From NCBI RefSeq assembly GCF_958450345.1, contig NC_088781.1, positions 29,985,857 through 30,049,856 of the forward strand: 64,000 nt of DNA, given 5' to 3'. The notes under the pieces were generated by a model. The model saw only the letters and a program-made list of their open reading frames with translations. It was not told the DNA's origin and searched no databases. The stretch comes from Calliphora vicina (taxonomy: Eukaryota; Arthropoda; Insecta; Diptera; Calliphoridae). Shown here one piece after another: positions 36,903-49,850 of this stretch (position 1 is its first letter; each line of letters opens with the position of its first letter). The position numbers and the translations under genes were made by a program.

Positions 36903-39889
36903 TCTCACTTTGCAAATATTTTATAAATTTAAGCCATTTTAACAAAATTTCATAATTCGTGATTTTTTACCTTATTTAGTTGACACTGAGTTTTAAGTTG
37001 TAAAACAGGGGAAGATGTTTTTGTTAAGTTAAATGCTTCAAGTAGAAGATAGTAAGACAAACTATACATAAACATTCATACTTTACGGTATGTAAGGAAA
37101 TTGTAGTGTAATTATATATATGAGGTATTTCATATTGAAATGAAATTAAACTAAAAATAAACAAATATGAATTCCTTAATAGAATATAACACATTTTAAA
37201 TAGTTTGTTTCTTTTTAAATATTTGCGAATGTTCTTCTATTGAATATATTTGAAATATCACTCTTAGTCTTTTTTACATTTTGCATATGAAATACCCCTT
37301 ATTTGGAAACTGTTTTTTAGTGTACATTATGACACAAACGGAAGTAAGTAGTTATTGAGGAAAGTGGAACTCTTAGTTGTTGTCATCTTCTTCAACATCC
37401 ACATACATTATTTAAGTTTCTTCTAACTAAATGAAATTGTTTAATGGAAATACAAAGACATTCATTTATTTCTACATTCTGTATAAATACTCTCACTCAC
37501 ATTAAGAATAAGTAAATATGTATACATTTGTATACATATATTTATTGTATAAAGTGTTGTTTAAAGAGCATGTTTGTATTCGCATCTGTAAGACTTAACG
37601 TCCGTCTGACTAACTATTTGTTTAAGTATTACGAGTGTGGAAATACATATGTATGTATGTTTAAATGTGTATTTATGTTCGTAGGAAAATATATATTTGA
37701 GAAAACATTTATTTTCAAATTATTAAGGTTTTTTTATGTAGAATGAATTTGTTGTAGTTTGCTTGTCAAAGTTTTTACACAAAACCCAGCAGTTCGGGCC
37801 AAGTGTTCCAAACTATAGATTCTACCTATCACTAGGGTCCCTACTTGTTACAGAATTAATAGAAAGAGTAAACGTCGCATTACAAAGTGAAAATTTTTAC
37901 TCTAAAACTACTTCTAACTTTGTAAGCTGCAGTATTGTTTTAAGTAACTACTCCCTAGATTACTAAGAGACGCTAAAGTGACAAAAGACTTCACGTTTGA
38001 TTACCTGTGATATATAAAGTAAACAGTTGAATTTTCTATGCTTTAAAAGTGGTCAAATAACTCAAAAATATATAAATTTACATTAATTTTTTTAGTAGTC
38101 AATGCAGAACTGCCGGGCAGCAAATACAAACCTTAAACTACATACATATTTATTTGAATATATGAAGCTATATACATACAATTTTAAAGTTTTTCTTTTG
38201 CCTTTTTTTTCTCCACTTTTCATTTCTGTTTATGGAACACTTTACAACTTCATGGCTGACAGCTTTTCAAGTTCTTTTGTATTTTATTGTTAAGAAAAAA
38301 CATAGAATTAAATAAAAAATGTGAGACAAAAGATTAAAATTATTGTGTAATACATACAGATATTTCTTTAAATATAAAATTAAATTATATTTTCTATTAA
38401 TTAAAATCAAGACAAAAATTCTGAATATTAAGCCAAATTTCAAAGTTTATGAATACCTGAATCGATCGATCGCCTCCTCATCCATCATCGCACCCCTTTT
38501 GGCCAATTAATCTGTTTACAATTACCCTGATTTCCATCGAGTCCAGGCACTCATATAAGCGTTATCCAAGAATGTCTCGCTAACTCATTTAGGGATGCCC
38601 AGAGTTCGCTGATAACGAATCTTAAATTTGAATTGAAATATTAGGAAATTCAATTCAAACATTTTGAATAATAATGAGATTTATTTAGTCACGGATCCTA
38701 CCAAAGTAGTTAATATAAAGTTCAATAGGTTAGATTTAATTGGCAGCCGCTTGAAGCATTGCTCACTTGCATCCAAACATAGGTCTCATTGTGATACCTT
38801 ATGTCTATCGCACCATTCGATCTACATTTCTTGGCGGCCAACGTTCTCAGTTATTCCCATATTCTAATGACGGAGTAAATCTATATAAATCAATGCTAGA
38901 GAGACATGTTTTGTCAATAAGTATTTGTTAACCAAACATTCTAAGTTCCCAAATTCAATGACAGAGAAGATCTTCAGTAGTCTCCTCTTATTCTCGAAGT
39001 AACAGCTTCTACAGAAGTCGTTGAAAGGGAGCCACAGCATTTTAACTTGTACACAGTAGTGTCTACTAATGACTGCTATAAGGTTTCTGATGTGGAATAT
39101 ATGAAGATTGATCGCCTCTTTTATCGCCGTATCCTCTACTTTTCCATATTAGGGCTGATTTTTCTAGTCTCTTTCTCTCATTCTTCACTGGCATTGAAAT
39201 GAAGTTAAAGTGTAAATTGTTGTTTAAAACTCAAGAGAAGAATTCCTAAATTAATGCGTTCAAATGTCACCGTATCCAGGAACCAATTTATATATCGCTA
39301 TCTTCTCTAGAGACATCCGTCATTCGTTGATAATATTCATTAAGCTACATACATCCTCCAGGAATCAAATGAACGCTTTTCAATAATAAAATATCTATGT
39401 AGTTATCATAAGAAAATGATACTGAAGTTGTTTGCGGTCTCAAAGATACCACACCCGATACTTTCATGTTATCTTGATCCATCTGTGAATATTTGGATGA
39501 CATTCTCTTGGGAGTGGAGTTTATTCCCTATATTCATCATAAAACCAGAATATGAAATGAGCTCAGGTACTGTTAAGTCAATAGGAATATCTCATTCACT
39601 ACTCTTAACATTTTGGCATGATCACAGTTTTCCACAGGAAATAGTATTGCCAATATGTTTCTTTGAACCCTCTTATGATAATCATCAAAATTCTCATAAG
39701 TCATTGAAACTTGCATTGACGATTTTGACGTTTGATTACTAGCCAGGAGACTTATGATTATTTTCGTTGACTTTTTTTGCCATTAGATCCTTATTTGACT
39801 GAGTTATTCAATTAAACATCTTGTTTCCCATTTGATAATTTAAAATTATTACTACATATTTAAGGAGTGCCTAAAGGTATGCAATACAT
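36903..39889. other. Non-coding DNA
   Basis: AT-rich to 38.4 kb, then more balanced to 39.75 kb. Open frames (for example 39416-39742, 108 codons) show no recognisable motif. No RNA gene seen. Confidence 0.55.
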
Positions 39890-39918
39890 TTTAGAGTTTC
39901 TATCTCTTTTAGGTATGT
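39890..39918 (+). promoter_or_regulatory. Ratchet-like splice site 5 (39912/39913)
   Basis: AGAGTTTCTATCTCTTTTAG is followed directly by GTATGT, a good fly donor with G at +5. The -3 base is T, not C. Of the six sites it has the strongest donor. Confidence 0.42.
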
Positions 39919-42900
39919 AGTAAAAAATATAACTGGAAATCATCAATATAATTTTATTATTGCACAGACATTGCAAATTTATCTACTAGAGGTATTTGTA
40001 AATAAAGATTCGATCTAAGGCAATAAAACTAATTTCGAAGAGACTTTTGTATAATTTTTTAATTTTTTTTCACACACACTATATTTCTAGTAACAAGGAA
40101 GTTGGCTCATTTAAATTAGTTAAATCTAATTTCATTTCGCAATCTCTAAGTTTACGAATTTCTCTTGTTATAATAGTTTAAATGTTTGCCGGACAAAAAG
40201 AAAGTATAACTAAATAATATAAAATATCATATAATTTTTAAATCTATTTAAACACTATTAATCTTTATAATCTAGAATTAAAAATTTTATAATGTTCGCA
40301 CAGACAATAAAAATAATTAAATATTATTTTATTATAAAAAACAAAACACAAATTAAAATTTTGCTAACACCGTTAGTTGTTTCCTAGAAAAACACTTTTA
40401 TTTGTGCGAATTTTTTTTTAAAAACATTTGCAAAATGTTATAGCTATAAAAAAAGAGAAATTATCAAAAATTATAATCTTGCTGAAAATAAATTTAATTA
40501 ATAATTTTGTTTTTAACAACTTTTGCAAACTTTTATTACAAATGTAGCTACATTAAGAACAGATACTAGGAAAAGGTGACTAATAGGAGTTGGAAGTTTT
40601 AAATTTAACATTTCTTAAACTTTTGCTTTATTCAAATTTTAAATTTATAATTTAAAATACTGAAACTATTTAAAAGCACGTACATAACTATATTACTCAT
40701 ATATGTAGTTGGTGATTAAATTAATTATTAACAACTTGAGTTTTACATTGATTTTCATTTCTAATTTGAATAGTTGTCATTTCTATACACTAATGTTTAT
40801 GACACATCAATTTCGCAGCACAAATAATTTATCAATTTATTAATTAAAATACATTGTCCATTAATGAATGTAAACATTCGTTGACTATTATATTATTATC
40901 AATATTTAACACGTGCAATATGTCAAATAAAATACAAAATTTATTTTTAATTATGTAATACATACATGTGTAATTTAAATACTATATTATATTAATATTG
41001 ACTCAATACAAGCGAACATTATAAATAGATAAATAAACCTATATACATATGTACGAACATATGTAAATACATATGTAAATTGTACATCTGTCTGCGGTTA
41101 ATAATTACAATTGTAAAATAGATGTAATGCGCAGGTAACCATAGATTTATTTTTAGAGTTATGCAATTGAGTGTAATAGATATCGAGTAATCGAATATAG
41201 GTTAAACAACAATACATAGTTGGAGAAATTTAGGTCCAATATAAAATTTCAAATAGTTTGTGCAAATAATGAAGACATGTTTCAATGAGGAAAACTGCTA
41301 ATCAAAATTCCGCTGATTCGTCAGACACAAAACTGTCTTACAAATAGAGACCTAATGGTGCGGTCACACGGTATGTATTGCATGTGTATTGTGCCATGTA
41401 TTGAGACATTTTAAATTTGTATATTTGTTTTAAGTAATCTTGATTGTAGATGCCAAAATTTCTATATTTGTTTGCCTCTAATCTCATTCCTAAACCTATT
41501 TAAATACTTTTTTTTAAAAGTTTCATCACAAACTTCTAAACCACAATTCTTGCGTAACAAATTCAACATCACTACATTAATAGCAGCCACAAACAACAGC
41601 AAAAAAACTATCATTTAAAATGCTTGACATATAAATGATATTTATAATTTTATTTTCTGCGGTCAAACATAATTTTTAATAATTTTACGCAAAAAAAACA
41701 ATAAAAACGCTTCATATATATCCATATGTTTATTCACTCGATTTAATTTAATAAATGTTTTTTTTTTTATTCATACATAAGTGTAATCTTTTTATAGTTA
41801 ATTAATATTAAATTAATTTAATAGAAATACACAAACATTAAATATAATTAAATATGTACAGTAAGTTATTAGAGACAGTTTAATTTTACAAGGTAGATTA
41901 ACATATTAAAATGAAATGTTTGTGTCAAATTTAAACCAAAAAAAAGAATAAAAATAAAACCAAAACCTCACACCCACATTTGCCAATTTGTTCCCTTTCA
42001 TACATTTCTTAATAATGTTTTATATTACATTGATTATGGTATGTCCTCATGTACATTTAAAAGTTTTCCAACTCTTGTAAATCTGTCACTTATCAATTAT
42101 TTTGTAATATCAATTTAAATGTAATATTGTTACAAAAACTAAAATGAGAAAAAAAAATGTGTCTGAATTATTTAAAATATTTATCCCTATATGCTTTTTG
42201 ACAATATCTGCTTATTTTACTTTAGTATTACTTGTATTTTACTTTTAAACTGTCAAAATCACTATGAAACTTTTTTACTCTTCTCTTTTTGCTTTTTCAT
42301 TTTCTATGGAAAACTTTACTCAACATTATATTCCATACTTTTTTTGTTTGAGAAATCATTTAGAAATGCACTCGTATTTGTATAGAGACGTTTAGAAGAA
42401 GAACATGTATATAAATGTTAGCAATGGATGAAGTAAGCGTATTCACTTCTGGGATCAATGTGCCAAAATCTCAGTGAGAATTTATAATTATTTTAATCAG
42501 GTTTACCAATAAAAAATAAAAATTGGCACAAAAATAATGACTTTTTGAGTAGTAGGAATCAGTTCCAGTTTTATCACATTCTATAATGGAGACCTGTCAC
42601 TTTAACATGCTGTTGACATTGTAATCATTTGACCAAAATTAAACACTCCTCAGATTTAACCTTTTAGTGTTGGTTACTTAACACTGGTCCTAGTTACTTC
42701 CTAAAGAACAACTTGATTAATAAAGTTTTCTATAAATTGTCTTTTTTTATATAAATTTAAACTAGTTAAGATGTGTGTTCTTTTTTTACCAATCATGAGT
42801 TCCTCAAATCATGTCACAAGTATGTTTTGAGAAATTTTACGATTTTCTCGCAGGGAAACGATAAACTGACAATTTTTTGTTGTCAGTTTATCATTCTCAT

Positions 42901-43470
42901 TGGAACTAAATTAGGCTTAAAAGACAGGTGACGTATTACCTCATACTTACTAATGTCAGATTTAACATGTGCTCTTTCAAAAAAACGGTAAAAATTTTAA
43001 CCAATACTGGTTTGAATAAGAATGTAGTATATTTTAGTTCACGCCTCAATGAATGGGACAAGAATTGATCGAGCATATCAACCTTTTTCCTCGTATTATA
43101 AGAATGTTTAAGCAAACCTAGACGAGATTTCAGCTAGATGCCGAACTTTCTCTAAATATGATATTTTGTACTTTTTAACAATATTTGTCACTAAACCACT
43201 AAATATATATCATCCTATTTCTCGTAAAATAAAGCTTCACAAAATCTAGACGAACTCTCAGCTAGAGACTTTCCTTTTCTTCTTCCGCTGGAGCTATTTT
43301 TTAGGACGTTAGTTGTATTGTACACTGAGAAATATATTAAACTCTTGAAATGGTCTATACCTGTCTAACGATTGTCCTCTGCGAGGTTTTGGCATGCTCA
43401 TTAAATGGGCATTGCATGATACCATTTTCAAACTGAATTAGTTTATTTATTATTGTATATAATTAAAAAT
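39919..43470. other. Non-coding DNA with minor repeats
   Basis: Very AT-rich to about 42.4 kb, more balanced afterwards. Includes an 80-bp repeat relative at 40733-40810 (TTTACATTGATTTTCATTTC, TTTATGACACATC) and three ACATATGTA motifs at about 41047-41080. GGTGCGGTCACAC at 41358 resembles the MITE end at 23487 but has no partner. No gene recognised. Confidence 0.6.
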
Positions 43471-44140
43471 GTGGCATTACGCCATTAAGATTGTTCTCAA
43501 ACTCAACAAAAGATTGGGCAATTGTTGGAGCCACTCAAGCAGCAATTTCAAAACGTTTGCGAGCAGCAGTTTTCAGCCAAAAGCAGGAAAATTGTGTACC
43601 ATACGATTTGAAGCCGAGAGACATTGAAAAACGATTTTAAATGTCCGGAATGATGCTAATTCGCTATAAAAGAACCGACACAACGAGCCGAATCGACACC
43701 GAAACCAAATATCCATGGGGCTAATGCTATCTATTATGAGCTGCTGAAATCTGATCACAGGAAATCTGTACCGAACCCAACTGATTCGTTTGAAGCGAGC
43801 ATTAGCCGAATATGCTGCCTGACATCAAACCGTAATACTACAACGCTCGGCCACATGTTGCAATACCTGTTAAAATGTATTTAAATGAAGTGGTTTTGGA
43901 AGTTTTGCCTCATCCGCCTTATAGTTCAGACTATGTCGCGTCCGACTAATATTTGTTTCGATCGGAACGTTCTTTCTGGGGTACGCTTCACTTTGGATAT
44001 TGGCTTGATTCGTTCTTGGCTTCTAAAGATGAGCAGTTCTTTTGGCTCGGAATTCAATAATACAATACTTTGCAAACATTTTTATTGTTTCAAAATAAAA
44101 TCTAAAAATTTGCAAAAATACCACATTTTAAAATCAATAT
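43471..44140 (+). mobile_element. Mos1-like mariner remnant, copy 3
   Basis: Plus-strand transposase relic, mauritiana-type, broken by frameshifts. It begins with a block aligned to NCSQTQQELA of the copy at 24 kb, then QKQENCVPYDLKPRDIEKRF (about 43580-43640), NIHGANAIYYELLKS (about 43710-43760), GNLYRTQLIRLKRALAEYAA (43764-43823), LPHPPYSSDYVASD (about 43905-43947), holding the third catalytic aspartate, and LDSFLASKDEQFFW (about 44002-44045). The first 80 or so codons and the HDNARPH block are lost or degraded. A Helentron-like element starts almost immediately after its 3' end. Confidence 0.85.
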
Positions 44141-44143
44141 TTT

Positions 44144-44683
44144 TATATCCTACACCACTCAATCCGCTAAGAATAACTTACTGAGTCGATTAAGCGATGT
44201 CCATCCGTCTGTCCGTCGCAATTTTAAAGATAATTCGACCTGTAAGTCAAGAACTAAGCCTATTGAATTTGTTTAGAATCGGTCCATTATTTATCTTAGC
44301 CCGCATAAAACTACCCTATCTGAAAATAGTTAATCTCATAAATATATTAATTATAAACATATCCAAACCAAATTTATCACAAATAAGTTTTACATAAGCT
44401 GAACTCGTACTTCCAAATTTATTACCGCAATGTTCCATAGCTCCTATGTAAGTACCATTCTCGAAAATTTCACAAAAATTTTGTGACGATCGGTCCATAA
44501 TTAGTCATAGCTCTCATATAAGGCAATCTTCCGAAAATCACTTTATCGAGCATATATATCTTAAAAATGTTGGTATTTAAATAAGATTCAATACAAATAA
44601 GTTTCATATCAAAAGAAAACTGTTTATAATACTCGGTGTAGGTTATCATATGGCTATACTATTCAACTATACTTTCTTACTTG
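44144..44683 (+). mobile_element. Helentron/DINE-1-like element, type A, copy 1
   Basis: 540 bp, 5' end TATATCCTACACCACTC and a 3' part with GGTGTAGGTTATCATATGG and a terminal CTTTCTTACTTG. The subterminal CCTACACC and GGTGTAGG are inverted repeats. The interior has AAGCGATGTCCATCCGTCTG and GATCGGTCCATAATTAGTC. It aligns end to end with the copy at 61997-62549. Non-coding and diverged. Confidence 0.75.
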
Positions 44684-47231
44684 ATTCTACATATCAATAA
44701 GATTAGATTACAACAGAGAAATCAACATTTTATTACAATATAATTATTGTACTTTTTAGACTTCAGCAACAACAGTTTACGACTTCTGATCTATTATTCC
44801 AGCTATAAAGTTTTTTAACAGTTCTATCCTAAATTAGTATAGGCGAGCTGCTACAGACTCAGCAACAATTTTAATCTGGAATATGCATATCTTTGAGTCT
44901 TGATCTATGTCTAATGTTAGGTTTGGTAAATTATTGAGTTGTAATTGCCAGTGAATACCCTTAAAATATATATATTTACCATGGTGGTATGATTTTTATA
45001 ACAAATTCAAGCATATTCCTTTATTTTTCTTACTTCTATTCCTCTTTCTTTTCAATTTTAACTAGTTACTATGTATAAATATATTTCTTTCATACCAGTA
45101 TACATATATCCATGTACGATTATATGCATATATTTTCGTCAATATTTGTATGTGGGTGTATACTAAGTTTGCAATTTCCAACTACACTACTCTTAGCACT
45201 ATTATTCCAGCTACTACTAAGTATGCATTATTCAGTGCATTAGCACGTACTAACATTTGATGACCTGCAAAGAGTTGAGTGGCCAATGTGTCAGCCTGTT
45301 TTCTATCTAGTACGTTCATATACATACACATTTTTTTCCTTTAACACATACTTATGTACTTGTTGGTTAGCTTGTCTGTCGGTCTGTGTAATGTATTTGA
45401 ATTTTAAAATATTTGTTTTTTTCTTTCCCCCTATTTAAGTACATTGTATTTGACATTTGGGATTTTTTTGTTTGTTAGATTTTCTTTTTTCAAAACTTCT
45501 TTTCTCAAATGTGTATTAGAACAAGTATGATTTTGAGAATTTTGTTTGCAGCTCAATTGAAATGTTTTGTTTATTGTAGTATATTTCATGGAGAGGCAAT
45601 AAATTTCTATGCAGTTATTAAAATTGTTAGAGAATTAGGAATTTTTAGAACCGAGAATTAATCATACAGTTGGTCCATTGGCTAAAATTTCATTATTGGA
45701 AAATGAAATTTGCATTGAAATCATATAAAATTTTCCTGAAAACTTTCATGCATTATACTTTATATATAAATATAAATTAAACTTTGTTCAGTATTTTTTA
45801 AATTCCTTTAGAATTATTGCTAAAACTGCACAGTGTTTTAATGTTCTTAAATCAAATATGTTTTAAAAATAAATAAAGAGGAAAGGAAAAACAAAATTCA
45901 ATTGAATTCATAAAGTGACAAGAACAACACAGCATTACAATACAATTCCACTTCCATTATATTTATTTTGATTCATTATTTTTCTACAGATTTTATTTCT
46001 ACATCCATAAGTATAGCTCTACAAGTACGAGTGAGTGAGTGCTTCTTTATTCTTCTTTGCCAACATTTATTTCATGCTTCCTGTGAAGCTCATAATTCAA
46101 CAATGAAACAATAGAAAAAACATCAATTATATTATTTTTGAAATATATTTTTTCGTTACACTCTCTTACCGTCAGTCAACATACACTTACTATGTACGTA
46201 CGTATGTACGACGTTTGGAAAATGTTGTTTAAATATTAAATAAATCGATTCTTGTTGCCATTCCTAGTAGTAGATTTGTACATGACTGCCTTGCTAAATG
46301 CATAGAATCATTAATTAATGTCAAATGAATTTGAAATTCGTTGTCAATGTGAAATGAACATCTGAAATACTACTTAATGCAAATTGTTTGACTTTCAGTT
46401 GATTGCAAGGTATAAGGGTTTTTGGGTTTTCATTTTTTTTTTTGCTACTTTTTTCGGGTTTATTGCAAAGATGATGGTTGTAAATACTAGTAATTATTGG
46501 TGGATGATGTTAAAGTTTTAACACCATATGTCAATATATTTTTTTTTGTTGTTTAGTTAAATATCAATTTATTTGTTTTTAACTAAATAATTTTTATTAG
46601 AATTTCCTTTTTTTGTGGAAAATTCATTAAATATGATTTTTTAATCCATTATAGCGATTGAAAAATCATGATAATGTAATGAATTACTGACGATATAAAT
46701 GAAATTTATTTATAGCCTGCATATGCATATATTTATGCATGTAGAAAATATTATGCCATTATAAAATTAATGACTTTAGATAAACACTAACGAATATATT
46801 GAAATACTCACTGTAATGAAATATAAGTAAATAAGAAATATTTATTGGTTACATCCCGACTTGATCATACACTATACCAGTCTGTAGTCCCAAATACTAA
46901 CAACATTTTTTTGATTTACATAAACTTTTCACTGTAAATCAGATATTTGTAGCATAGGCTTAAATTTAATTAATGGCAAATCGAATTTTCATAAGATTTG
47001 AAAATCTCCTTTTAGTTTATTAATGGTGTAAAGGCTTATGAAGTACGTTTCATTGTTTCTATGTAAAAAACATAGTTTCCAAGATAAATCCAAACATATT
47101 TCAAAAATTGTTTTTTAGATCATAACTTAGCCATGTATGGACCGATTTTTCGGAATTGTCGAAAGGATGTTTTTAAAACTAGATTCAAAATTTGAATCTG
47201 TCAGATATTTTAGGTGTTGAAAAAGTTTGTT
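44684..47231. other. AT-rich non-coding DNA
   Basis: Contains TATG/TACG-rich patches (45100-45160, 46190-46215). No gene or mobile element recognised. Confidence 0.6.
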
Positions 47232-47440
47232 TCAACCAAAATACGTAGATTTTGTTATCTCTCCAATCAATCGATTAACTTGTTCAATGGTTCCATGTTG
47301 TTCAAGAAAACCAAGTTGATCAAATGTGATAATATTTGGTATAATTTTACTTTGCAATATCTTCTTAAATATAGGTCTGCATGAAGACGGCATTGTTAAA
47401 TCTTTTCCTGGCTTAAGTATCATTATGAACTGAGCAATTT
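47232..47440 (-). mobile_element. Jockey-type reverse transcriptase fragment
   Basis: A 63-codon minus-strand frame reads MILKPGKDLTMPSSCRPI, then FKKILQSKIIPNII, then QLGFLEQHGTIEQVNRLI. These match, in order, the fingers region of Jockey-clade non-LTR reverse transcriptases (IPKPGK..PSSYRPIS, KxxEKLL, QFGFRxxHSTIEQVHRL). About 20 residues are deleted after RPI. The catalytic FADD region is absent. The frame continues upstream as AQFIM, suggesting the fragment starts a little beyond 47423. Confidence 0.85.
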
Positions 47441-49022
47441 TATAATTTTTTTTCCATTACTCCACTTGGGGGCATTTGACTTCCACAAAGCATCTCCATC
47501 TTATACGAATACCATTCTCTTGTAATAGACAAGATAATGGTCGGAAGATAAATCAAAAGATATTTCCGTAGATATTGATATTTCGGTCTACATTTCTGGA
47601 TATATCCAAATGTATAAGGTCAGGAATCTTCCTAGGATCAGTAGGCCACTATTTTGGTTTACCAGGGAATACGACATCCAGTCAATTGTTACTGTCAAAT
47701 ATGGCTCTGCAATGCTGTTTTCTTCTTATATTTGACATTTGGACAATGCAAACTTTTACCAGAAGATTCCAACTACATTTTTTCTGCTTGGCAGAAAATT
47801 GCCGATAAGATTTCAGAGAGTTAGAGTTCTTATTTATGCTTGACAAAATCCGGACGAACATGACCTTAAGTCTAACGGATGGATTTCCTAGCAAACATTT
47901 TAAAAATCACTACATTCACAAGACGCTTTCGAAGACAGCTAATATTAAGAGTTCCCATTAACTCAAGTACTTACTTCACCATATACAAAGAAGATTTCAG
48001 AGTATGTTCTGGTAGAAAATTCCCAACAATTTTCCCGAGAATTTTAGATATTATCTTTCATAATTGTAGCTGGCCATAGACAGAAGAACACGATTCTCTT
48101 GGATAGTCTTAACCTTAAGTATAATGTACTAATTTGTTAACAAATCTGGGTTCAATAATTGACGATTCTAAGACACTAGACCTGGCGAAAAATGATTAGC
48201 GCATCCATCAGACGCTTCCGATGACATGTTTTTGAATTGGCAGATAGTATTAGAAGAACATATGCCTCAAATACGTTCTTAACCTATCATATAAAAGACT
48301 TGTAAGTTTGTTATGATCAAAATCTCTAACAGACTAACTTGTTTCCAAATCTTTTTAACTGGAGTCTATTATACCGGTTCTAAGATGTCATTCGTGTCAC
48401 AATAAATCCATAATCAATTGTCAGCATCAATTCAACACTTTGTCCTTGTTTATCATTATGAATAGTTGTCTTGGCTTTTTTCTGTTTTATTGAGTTTATC
48501 CACAATTTTCTGTTTCAACCCCAAGATTGTAAGAAATGTGGATGTGGATATTGGCATTATCTTCCTTATTGACGAAGAGTTTACTCAACATTCGATCAAT
48601 TCCAAAAGTTTTGAAAATTTCGGGTAGTTTACTTTTACCAATGTGTCCATAACCTTCAAGTCCTCCATATTTTGAAAGAACAAAAGATCCAAAAGCTTTA
48701 AGCTAATTTCGTGATATAACATTTCCTCAACCTTAGTACACATCCTGTAATTATGAAACGTGCACAGTTGAATCTTCGTTTTAAAATAAATAGGATTTAT
48801 ATTCCGTTTATTAGTAACTGCACAAATCTCAATTCAATTTCATATTTGTGGAAGATTCCCATATGGATGACGTCCGTATACTTCACGAAGAACTATTCAA
48901 CAATATGTCTTCATCAGGTCTGAAATTATCAATTATTGTCTTGCAAATAAAGCAAGAGCCAATTTATACAATCTCGGAATCGAAGTTTATATCAGATCCG
49001 CTGCAGCTTGAACGAATACATT
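47441..49022. other. Non-coding DNA, more balanced composition
   Basis: Open frames up to 79 codons without recognisable motifs. It may be further eroded transposon sequence next to the Jockey fragment, but I cannot align it. Confidence 0.5.
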
Positions 49023-49480
49023 TTATTATGACCAATAGTATTGTGATCAATACATGTTGTTCGTTTAGAATTTCTAACCAACATTGACAAGACTACCACC
49101 ATCTTGTATGATAGTGTGCTGTACTATAAGCCTGAGGATTGCGGGTTCGGTTACCGCCAAAGACCCAGGGTATTTGCAATTCGAAGTTTGCGATTGTTTA
49201 GAAACAAAGCTCTTCAATCGAATTTTATGCGAATTCATCAGACATTTTATTATTATCAATATTATTGTGATCAATGCGAGATGTTTGTTTAGAATTTGTA
49301 TCCATCTCTGACAACAGCTTTTGGGTTCGATAGACTAGATGGTAATGTGCTGGACTATTAGCCTGATGATTGCGGGTTCGATTCCCGCCAAAGACTATGG
49401 CGTGTTTGCAATTCCAAGTTTGCGATTGCAATTCGAAAAAATCTAATTTTATACCGATTGCTTTCAAAGTGATGTGGTCA
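49023..49480 (+). mobile_element. Two-unit tRNA-derived repeat (SINE-like)
   Basis: Two tandem units of about 225-235 bp. Unit 1 (49023-49247) and unit 2 (from 49248) share TATTGTGATCAAT, TTTAGAATTT, a tRNA-like core and the tail TTTGCAATTC and AAGTTTGCGATTG. In unit 2 the core has an A-box-like TAGACTAGATGG (49331-49342) and a perfect B box GGTTCGATTCC (49375-49385). The latter sits in an intact T arm, GCGGG-ttcgatt-CCCGC. Unit 1 has a worn B box (GGTTCGGTTAC). No acceptor stem pairs, so it is not a functional tRNA. A tRNA-derived SINE dimer is the best reading. Confidence 0.6.
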
Positions 49481-49545
49481 TGTTATATTTGCTAATATAT
49501 CTAGGTGTCATCAAGGCTCCATAGTATAACAATCGGTATTAATCC

Positions 49546-49554
49546 TATATAAAT
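49546..49554 (+). promoter_or_regulatory. TATA-box candidate for the 38-codon frame
   Basis: TATATAAAT, 90 bp before the ATG at 49644. In AT-rich DNA such a match is not rare; its value comes from the frame and poly(A) signal downstream. Confidence 0.3.
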
Positions 49555-49643
49555 ACATCCTTAATATTTTCTTTCTTAAAATCCAATCCCATAACACTTT
49601 TTGTAAAAGTGTAGTGAACACATTTAAAAAATATCACATCATC

Positions 49644-49760
49644 ATGTTCAGAACAATATGCCAAAAGTTAATACATTCCATTAACTCCAGCCAACGCAAA
49701 CCATTACCCGAAGAAGCTGCAGAAAATCAGCAGCCAAAAAAATGTCAACATCTGTTTTAA
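49644..49760 (+). CDS. Possible 38-residue small protein
   Basis: ATG at 49644 in the context CATCATCATG, stop TAA at 49758-49760. The product begins MFRTICQKLIHSINSSQRK and ends PKKCQHLF. I do not recognise it. The first 19 residues are basic and free of acidic residues, compatible with an amphipathic or mitochondrial-targeting helix; the rest is rich in E, Q, P and K. The codons (AGC CAA CGC, CCC GAA GAA GCT GCA) are less AT-biased than the surrounding DNA. A TATATAAAT lies 90 bp upstream and AATAAA lies 85 bp downstream, so a compact single-exon gene would fit in about 300 bp. The frame stays open for another 31 codons after the stop. It could equally be chance. Confidence 0.28.
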   Translation: MFRTICQKLIHSINSSQRKPLPEEAAENQQPKKCQHLF

Positions 49761-49844
49761 CACAGATTTTTCTGCAAACCATTCCTCTTCACTCCGTTCT
49801 CGTTCTCACTTTCATCTGCGGGGCAATCTTGCTCTGATAGCAAA

Positions 49845-49850
49845 AATAAA
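49845..49850 (+). terminator. Poly(A) signal candidate
   Basis: AATAAA 85 bp after the stop of the 38-codon frame, followed by T-rich sequence. Common by chance at this base composition. Confidence 0.25.

Noticed and set aside
39416..39742. 108-codon open frame
   Set aside because: No recognisable domain or codon signature.
41125..41145. CAG|GTAACC as a further ratchet site
   Set aside because: No pyrimidine tract before it (GATGTAATGCGCAG).
41356..41420. Complete MITE starting GGTGCGGTCACAC
   Set aside because: No inverted partner end was found nearby.
49331..49395. Functional tRNA gene
   Set aside because: The T arm is intact but no acceptor stem and no proper anticodon stem form, and the sequence is part of a 225-bp repeat unit.
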